Source: Amphibiibacter pelophylacis | GTDB lineage: Bacteria; Pseudomonadota; Gammaproteobacteria; Burkholderiales; Burkholderiaceae_C | Direction: 5' to 3' | Length of the DNA stretch: 64,000 bases | Assembly (NCBI RefSeq): GCF_037688875.1 | Contig: NZ_JAWDIE010000002.1 | Location: 124,001-188,000 of the forward strand | Part shown: one piece after another, positions 20,401-29,400 of the stretch | Position numbering within the stretch: position 1 is the first letter of the stretch | Layout: each line of letters begins with the position of its first letter | The notes under the pieces: generated by a model | Databases searched by the model: none | Seen by the model: only the letters and a program-made list of their open reading frames with translations | What the model was told of the DNA's origin: nothing | Translations under genes and position numbers: made by a program

Positions 20401-23400
20401 CGGCCAGCTCGACGGTCTTGGCGGTTGTCGTGCCCGTTGCGGTCAGGGCGCCGCCGGTTTGCGTGAGCGGGCCGGATACCGCGACGTCCGTCGCGGTGAG
20501 GGTGCCGCCGGATTGGGTGAGCGTGTTGGCGTTCAGCGGGCCGGCCGCATCGAGTGCGCCGTTTTCAGCCACCGTCAGCCCGTCAACGGCAGTCGCCTTG
20601 TCCACCTTCAGGCTGCCGCCGCTGAGATTGACGCTACCGCCCGTCAAAGTGCCGCCCACCGTCGCGGTGCCGCCCGTCTGGCTCAGGGTCTTGGCGTCGC
20701 CCACCGCCAGATCACCGCCGACGCCGAGCGTACCGCCGGACTGGGTGATGTCGCCTCCGGTCAAGTCGCCGCTCAGGGTGGTCGATCCACCATTGATGGC
20801 GATGCTGTCGGCCTGCAGATCTTTCAGCGAGTTGGTTCCGCCCAGGCTGGCGGCACCGGCCCGTGTGGTTCCGGTGGCGGTCAGGGCACCGCCGACCTGG
20901 GCAAGGCGGCTGGCGGACAGATCGCCCGTCACGCCCAGCGCGCCCGAGGACTGGCGCAGCGTGCCTTCAACCGCCAGACCCTGGCCAAAGTTGGCCACGC
21001 CGTCGGCCAGCACCAGCGAGTTCACTGTCGCCGGGCCGCCGCTTTGCAGCACAGAATCCGGGCCGCTGAGCAGCAGTCGGCCCGTCACCGACAGCGGACC
21101 GCCAGTGCCCAGGGTACCGCCGCTGATATCAGCCGTGTCCGCCGTCAGCTTTTGGGCGAAATCCGTCTGGCCCCCAGTCTGGTCCAGCGTGCCGACCGTG
21201 GCATCGCCCTGCACCGCCAGCGCAGCGCCGGGGCCGACTGACACCTGCGCGACATCCAGCGCACCGCGCACCGTGCTCACGCCGCCCAGAAAGCTGGCCT
21301 GATCCGACTTCAGCGAGGCCACGTCGGCCATGCCGCCGTACTGATACAGCTCGTTCGTGTCCAGCTGGCCCGCCGTATCGAGCTGACCCCCCGTCTGCGC
21401 GAGCTGAGTCAGCCGCACGGGCGCATCCGCGCCAGTGGCGCTGAAGCGGCCGCCTTCCAGCCGGAGATTGCCGCCCTGCACTGCTCCCGCCGCCGTGCTT
21501 GTGCCCCCCTGCTGCACATAATCGCCCGCCAGGTTCAGCGGCCCGGCAAAGCTGGCTGTGCCGCCCGTTACCCGCGCGCGCTTCAGGGTGGTTGTGCCCG
21601 AGGCGTCGAGCGCGCCAGCGCTCTGCGTGAGCGTGCCGGTGACGGTCAGATCGTTCAGCGCGCTGGCGCCACCCGCCAGCGTGACGGTGTCCACCGTGGT
21701 CGGGCCAGCGGCGGTGAGCGTCGTGGCGTCACCCGACACATCCAGCGAGGTCGCCTCCAGGGCCTGGTCGAAAGCGCTGCTTCCGCCGCTCAGCGCGACG
21801 CTGTCCAGCTTCGCCGCCCCCTGGGCCGTCAGGCTGCCGCCGCTGACCGCCACGCTGCCGCCGGTCAGGGCGCCAGACACCGTCGCGCTGCCGCCCGTCT
21901 GGCTCAGGCTTTTCACATCCAGCGCCGCAAACTGGCTGGTGCCGCCCTCCAGCGTCGCGGTGCCCAGCGTGCTGGCGCCGAGCGCGGTCAGCTCGCCGCT
22001 CTTCACCAGAACCTCGTCGGCCTTCAGCGTCTTGCGCCAGGTGAGCGCACTGTCAGCCCCCTTGACGGTGAGATCGCCCAAGCGGGCGTCACCGCCCACG
22101 TCCATGCTGCCGCCAGAGCTGGTCACCGAATCGGCCTGCAGGGTGCCAGAGGTTGTCAGGCTGCCCTCGCTGATCAGCAGTTCACCCAAGCGGGCCGAGC
22201 CCAGCGTGGCATCGCCACCTTCGATCGCCATAAAGCCTGCGCTGGCTTCGCCCTTGACGCCCAGCCTGGGCGCGGGCTGGCCTTCGGTGGTGTTCAGGGT
22301 GACGCCGGTCGCATCCAGATCGCCCTCCACGCTCAGATCGCCGCCCCGCAGCCGGATCTCGTTCGCCACCAGCGAGCGCTTCACCCCCAGCGTGCCGCCC
22401 AATTGGGTCAGGTTGCCGCCAATGAAGGCGCGTTCCAGCGCGACAGCGCCGCCGGTCTGGCGCCATTCCTGGCTGACCGACATATCGCCGGTCAGGCTGG
22501 CGGTGCCGCCCGAAACGCGGGCCGTGACGAACTGGCTGGGCCCGGCCACGGCCAGGGCGCCGCCGCTTTGGGTCAGGGCGTCCAGCCTCAGGCCGTCGGC
22601 GCCCACCTGCAGATCGCCCCCGGCCAGCGTCAGACTGGCCAGACCGCTGCCGATGCCATCGACCTGCACCGGCTGGTCAGCCACCGCACCGCCTTTGGCG
22701 CCCAGCGGATCAATACGGACCGTCACCCCGGCCGGGATCACCACATGGGCCACGTTGGCCAGATCGGGCACCGCCCCGCCCGCCCAGTTGGCCGGATCGA
22801 ACCAGTTGCCCAGCGGGTCCGCGTTGGGCGCGCCCACCCAGGTGACGCTGTCCAGACGGGTGATGCGGCTGGTGGTGTTTTCTTTCAGCGTGACGTCGTA
22901 GTTCTTGCCGCCATTGCCATCGTCGATGACCGCCTTGCTGAGGGTCAGCGTCTTGCCGCTGCCGACGTTTTTGCTGTCGAAAGCCAGCGTCACCTGCGCC
23001 AGCCCGTCGCCCTTGACCAGATGGGTTGCCAGCGCCGCCAGCTCGGCCGCGCTGGCCGTGTAGCCGGTGCCGCCGTCGTACACCCGGCTGACACTGGGCG
23101 CGGTCAGGGTGATGACCCGGGGCGTGATGCGGGCCGTGCCGCTGAGCTGGCGGGTATCGCCCAGGAAATAGTTGGCGGCGTCGGCGCCATCCAGCCGCAG
23201 GTTGCCCACGGTGTAGGCGATATTGCTGCCCACATTACGCTGGCTGAACTCGCCCTGACCGCTGATGCTGACCGCGTCCGCAGGCCGACGGCCCGTCATC
23301 CCGATGGCCAGGTCGCGGACCTCCGTGGTGCCGTCGTACACCTTGCTGACGGGCGAAGTGATGTCCAGCGCCAGCCCGCGCGGGGTGATGGTGGTGCTGC

Positions 23401-26400
23401 CGACCACATCCAGCCCCAGGAAATTGCCGCCCACCGGCGTGGTTCCGGCGCCCGCCGCCAGATCGTAATGGCCCGCCCGGATCGCGCCACTGCCCGACAC
23501 GGCAGCAGCGGCATCCCCGTCCTTCAGCGCCAGCGTCAGGTTCACGGTGCGGCCATTGACGTCGGTCAGGGTGTAGCTGCCGTCCGGCCCATCGGCCACG
23601 GCGACTTGGGTGATGGTCTGGCTGCCGCTGGACAGGTAGGCCGCCGTGGGCGTGCCGTAGCCGGGCGCGTCGCCGTACAGGCTGGAGCTGGCGCCAAAGC
23701 GCACCGCCAGCCGGTCGGCCGGGGTGATGGTGTAGTTGCCATTGACGGCGGTGAAGCGGTAATTGGGGGCGCGCAAGGCGCCCACGTCGGGCCGCAAGAC
23801 GCCGGGGTAAACGCCCGCATCTTCGGTGCCCGCATTGCTGCGCGTTACGAGGGCGCTGCCGGTGACGCTGGCGCTGTCGGCCGTTTCGCCGTGCACAAAA
23901 CCGGTCAGGCTGAAGCCCGCAAAGTTCTCGGCGTCGGGCTGCGTGTAGAACTTCTGGTCCGCATTGGCGTAGACCCGGATCTCGGCCGGAGTGATGTCGG
24001 CCGTGGTGCTGGGCAGATCGGGGCTGAGTGTGTAGTTGCTGGCCTTCGCCGTCGCGCTGTCCTGCAGGGTGTAGCCGCTGAGCTTCAGCGGCTTGCCCTG
24101 TGCAACATCCGGGTCGGCGAACTGCACCAGTCCCCGGGCCACCCCCAGGCTTTCGCCCGGCACCACGTTGCTGAGCGTGCCAGGCTGGCTGACCGTAGCG
24201 CTGGTTGTGCCGTCGTAGGTTTTGCTGTCAACGGCGACGCCGGTCAGCATGACCGTGCGTCGCCCGATGCTGGCCGTGGCCGTCACCGGTGCGCTGCCCA
24301 GCGTGTAGTTGCGGGCCAGGCCCCCGTTGCTGCCATCCTGCAGCGCCAGGCCGCGCAGGGTGACGGATTTGTTCTGGCCGGCATCGGCGGTGTCAAAGTC
24401 GGCCGTGGCCGTCGCGGCCGAAATGCCCAGCGTCTCGCTGCCGACGCCGGTGCTGACGCGGCCCGCGTCCGTCACCTCAGTGGCGGTGGTGCCGTCGTAA
24501 ATCCTGTCGGCCGCCGTGGCCCCGCTGACCGTCAGCGCCCGGGGCGTGATGGTCGCCGTGGCACTGGCCTGATCGCTGTAGCTGTAGTTGGCCGCATCGC
24601 TGCCCTGGTGGCTGACGGTCAGGGCGACCGCGTGCGTGCCCGCATCCTTGTCAGCAAAACGGCCGCTGGCGGTGACGTGGACCTGATCGCCGTCCAGAAG
24701 ACCCGACACCGCCGCCTGCGACGTACTGACCGAGGCGGTCACAGTGCCGTCGTAGGCCTTGTCGCTGGCGGTGATGCCGCTGACGCGGGCCGCCCGGGGC
24801 GTGATGCTGGCCGTGGTGCTGGCCTGGTCAGCGATGGTGTAATTGCCCCTGTCGCCGCCGCTGTAACTGCTCTCCAGCCGGACCGTTTTGTCAGCGCCCA
24901 CGTTTTTGTCGCTGAAGCGGCCTGTGGCGGCCACCTGCACCTGGTCGCCGCCCACCAGGCCCTCGATGACCGCGCGGCTGGCGTCCACCGTGGCGTCTGT
25001 CGTGCGGTCGTAAACCCTGTCGGCAGCGCTGATGCCACTGACCGTGACCGCCTTGGGCGTGATGCTGGCGGTGGTCGTCACCGCTGAATCCGACAGGGCG
25101 TAGTTGCTGGCCAGGCCGCCACCGCTGCCGTCCTGCAGCGCCAGGCCAGTCACCGTCACGGTCTTGTCGGCGGCCACGTCCTTGCTGCTGAAGTGGGCGC
25201 TTGCTGCGTCTGCCGTGACGACCAGCGTTTCGTCCCCCACCCCCGTGCTGACGCTGCCCGCGCGGGTCAGTGTCGCGGTGGTGCTGCCGTCGTAGGTTTT
25301 GTCGGCGGCGGCCACGCCGGTGATGGCAACGGCCTTGCGCGCGATGCTCCCGATGGGGCCCTGGGCGCTGGTGGGCAGCGAATAGTTGCTCAGCAGCGTC
25401 GCGCCGCTGGCGCTGAAGTCGCCTGCAGACAGCGTCGCGCTCACCGCTTTGCTGATACCTGCGTTGGCGTCTAGGTAGCGGCCTGCCGTCTGGCTGACGC
25501 TGGCGCCTTCACTGTCCACAAAGCCGCTCAAGCTGAAGTTGCTGGCGCCCAGGCTGGCGGCTGTGCTGCCATCGTAGGTTTTGCGGGTGGCGCCGGTCAA
25601 GCTGGCGGTCAGCGCTTTTGGCGTAATGCTGCCGATGCTGCCCTCGGCGCTGGTGGGCAGCGTGTAGTTGCTCAGCAGCGTCGCACCGCTGGCGATGAAG
25701 TCGCCAGCAGACAGCGTCGCACTCACCGTCTTGGCGCTGCCTGCGTTGGCGTCCAAGTAGCGGCCTGCCGTCTGGCTGACCGTAGCGCCTTCGCTGCCCA
25801 CAAATCCGAACAGGCTGAAGTTGCTGGCGCCCAGGCTGGCGGCTGTGCTGCCGTCGAAAGTTTTGCTAGTAGTGCCGGTCAGGCTGGCGGTCAGCGCTTT
25901 GGGCGTAATGCTCCCGATGCCGCCTTCGGCGCTGGTGGGCAGCGCATAGTTGCTCAGCAGCGTTGCGCCGCTGGCGCTGAAGTCGCCAGCCGCCAGAGTC
26001 GCGCTCACTGTCTTGCCGCTGCCTGCGTTGGCGTCCAAGTAGCGGCCTGTGGTCTGGCTGACCGTAGCGCCCTCGCTGCCCACAAATCCGCTCAGGCTGA
26101 AGTTGCTGGCGCCCAGGCTGGCCGCTGTGCTGCCGTCGTAGATCTTGCTGGTGGCGCCGGTCAAGCTGGCGGAGAGTGCTTTGGGCGTAATGTTCGCCGT
26201 GGTGGTGGCCGGTGCGCTGGCCAGCGTGTAGTTGCTGGCCAGGCCGCCGTTGGCGCCATCCTGCAGCGCCAGACCATTCACAGTCACAGTCTTGCCGTTG
26301 CCCGCGTCTTTCGTGGCGAAGGTGGCGCCGGTGTTGCTCAGACCCAAGGTCTCGCTGGCCACGCCTGTGCTGACGCCGCCTGCGCTGGTCAGCGTCGCGG

Positions 26401-29400
26401 TGGCGCTGCCATCGTAGGTTTTGCTGGCGGCAGCCACGCCCGTCACAGTCAGCGTTTTTGGCGTGATGCTGGCCGTGGTGCTGCCCTGATCGGTGATGAG
26501 GTAATTGCCCCGGTCCGCACCGCCATAGGTGCTGGTCAGCGCTACGACCCGGTTCGCGCCCACATTCTTGCTGTCAAAATCGCCTGTCGCAGACACGGTG
26601 ACCACGTCCCCGACCACCAGGCCAAAGCGCTGCGCAGCCGCTGTGCTGACCGTGGCGGTGGTATTGCCATCGTAGGGTTTGGCGGCGGCCGTAATGCCAC
26701 TGACCGTCAGCGCTTTTTGCGCGACGGTCAAAGTGCCCGGTGTATAAGCCAGCGCATAACCCAGCCCAGCCAGACCGGTACCGCCACCGGACGCCGTTAG
26801 ATTATGGCTGCCCGCTGAATAAAATCCGGTGGTGGATTTGGTTCCGCCACTGATGATTGCCGGCACGCTGGCAATATCCCCATTGACAACTCCGCTCCAG
26901 CTGCCGGTCGGGGCAAAGGTCGTGCCATAGATAATATGGCTAGAATTTACTGCCCATGTGGCCGTCGGGCGTTCGCGATAAACCAGGTTCAGGCCAGACG
27001 ACAGGGCTGTGCTGAAATTCTTGCCAGCCTCATCGCTGCCATAACGAAACCGGCCGACCCCTTTGCCTGCCACCAAAGACGCAGCGCTGGAGCTACCCGC
27101 CAGGCTGCCGGTATACAGCGTGGCCGTTCCACCTGTCCCCACAGTGACCGAAGCACCCGGGTTAATCACCAGATCACCCCCGGAAGCCGCCCCCGCAGCG
27201 CTGCCCAGGCCAGCATTCAGAGTAAGCGCAGTCGCAGTGGTATTGCTTGTGCCTACTGATCTATCCAGAACCAGATTGCCTGCTTGCGTCGCAATATCAA
27301 CGATGCCTGAACTGCTGAGGCCGGTAACAGTTCCCAGTGCATCTGTCACTTCGCCAATCGTCAGACCGTTGCTGTCGCGCAAAGTGGTATTTCTCACCCC
27401 AGTCGCCGCAACAGTCCCAAGATCGTTGCCCACATCATTCAGATTAAACGTACCGCCACCCTCCAAAATAAGCTTTGGCAGATTCTGCGCAACCGCTTGG
27501 GTGACTGTTCCGCTTGTAGTCAGGCGAAGCGCGTTGCCATTCATACTCAAGGCGCCATTCAGCCCGATATTGCCAGACCCAGCCAGCAACTGCACCGGGT
27601 CTAGAAAATTGACTGCACCGTTTACATTCAGCGCTCCAGTACCATCTGAACGACCAAAGCTGATTCGGCCAAATCCATCCTCGACTACGGCATTACTACC
27701 ATTAATATTTCCACCCGCAAAATTAAAACCACCAGTAGCACCCCAGCCTTGCAAATTCCAGCTTACACCAGCATTGAATGGAAGTATTTCCAAAAAACCC
27801 GTTGAGCGCAGCGATACAGCATTAGAAAAATCAAAATTATCTGCCGTTATAGTGATTTTCCCCGAATAACCAGCGCCTCCGATATCAGCCCTCTTTATAT
27901 TAATATCATTACCACCGGCATTATAATTTTTCCCCGCAATAGTAATATTGCCGCTATCGGCATCACCGATAACAACGGAGGCAAGTGTCGAATCAATGGA
28001 TACTGGCACGGAAGTCGCGCCGCCCCCATTGAGTGTTGAGGTCAGCAAAATCGGCCCACCATTATCGGTTTGAATTTTTATGCGACCTGCTCCATCCATG
28101 CGGATGCCGCTGGTATTTGAACCGGTGGTAATTGCATTTGGTGGAGCTTCCACGCCAGCAATTAAATCTATGCCCGAGGTTGCCGGGTTTGGCGCAAGGT
28201 TTGAAATATTAACCTCTTGACCATCGCCAGGCGATAACCAGATGGATTTAACATTATTTGCCGCACCGGGAAATGCACCAATAAACTGAATTTTACCGCT
28301 GGTGGTATTTGTGATATTTGCCGATTCAATTTTAATGGCTGAATTATCTTGCATGCCTGCGAGGACAGCAGGGAATTGACCTTTCAAGGACATTCCAGTG
28401 CCTGATGTAAGCGTGGAGGGTTTTCCCTCTGGGCTGGATATATAAATGCCATAGTTGTTATTATAATTCTTGGCAACACCACTCAGGCTAATAGCGCCAC
28501 CCGCTTGAAGCGCAGCCTGGCTGATTTCAATACCGTGGTTAAACGATCCTATAAACGATGATCCAGTACCAAATATTGTCAAATTGCCAACCGCTTGAAC
28601 AGATTGCGTCGCGCTGCCACGAGCACCAATAAAAGTGCCTCGGTTTCTGGTAATCGCCGTGCTGCCATTTTGCGTATCAGACAGCGAATTAATAAGAATA
28701 TCTTTGCCGCTCACGCCATGATTGCCCGAATCGCTGAGCAAAGTCACGCCGTTGTTCAGAAATCCTGTACCGCCTGTTGGGTGAATATAGCCTCGAAGGG
28801 TTACGTTACCCGTGCCTGCACGTATATCCGCGTTCGCCAGAACAATAGCGCCTACAGCATTGGCCGCTACATCATCACTGCCTGTCCCGCCCCCTCTCCG
28901 ATAGGCATAATATGCTGCTGGATCCTTTGCGCCACTAAAAAGCACATTGCCCCCACCACTATCAATGAGGCTATTCGCATTCATCCGGATGAATCCATCA
29001 GGCACGTCGGCAGTGCCATTACTACTGGCATTGCTGATGTAGTTGACAGATCCGCCCCGGGTTAAAACCTTAGCTTCTTCAGACTGAGTGATGCCTTTAT
29101 TGGCATTCACATTAATATTTAGAGCACCACCCGTGCTGACAATATTTGAACTGATTATGACGTTGCTGTCAGCGGTGAGATTCAGCGTAGCTGCATTGCT
29201 GCCGCTGTAGGTAATGTCAGCCTTCTTGGCGACGGTCAGATCGCCCGCATCCGTACCCGCACCCGCTGTGGTCACGGTCACCGTGCCGTTGCTGGACAGA
29301 TTGCTGGCGATATCGCCAGCGCGGGTTCCGTCGATGGTGATATTGACCGGGTCGATCAGCCATTCCCCGCCGGAACCCTGTTCAGACCGGGTTTCGGCGC

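Noticed and set aside
22403..25087. An 894-codon plus-strand frame antisense to exoprotein C
   Set aside because: Same cause as above: stop-codon scarcity opposite repeat codons; no recognisable protein features.
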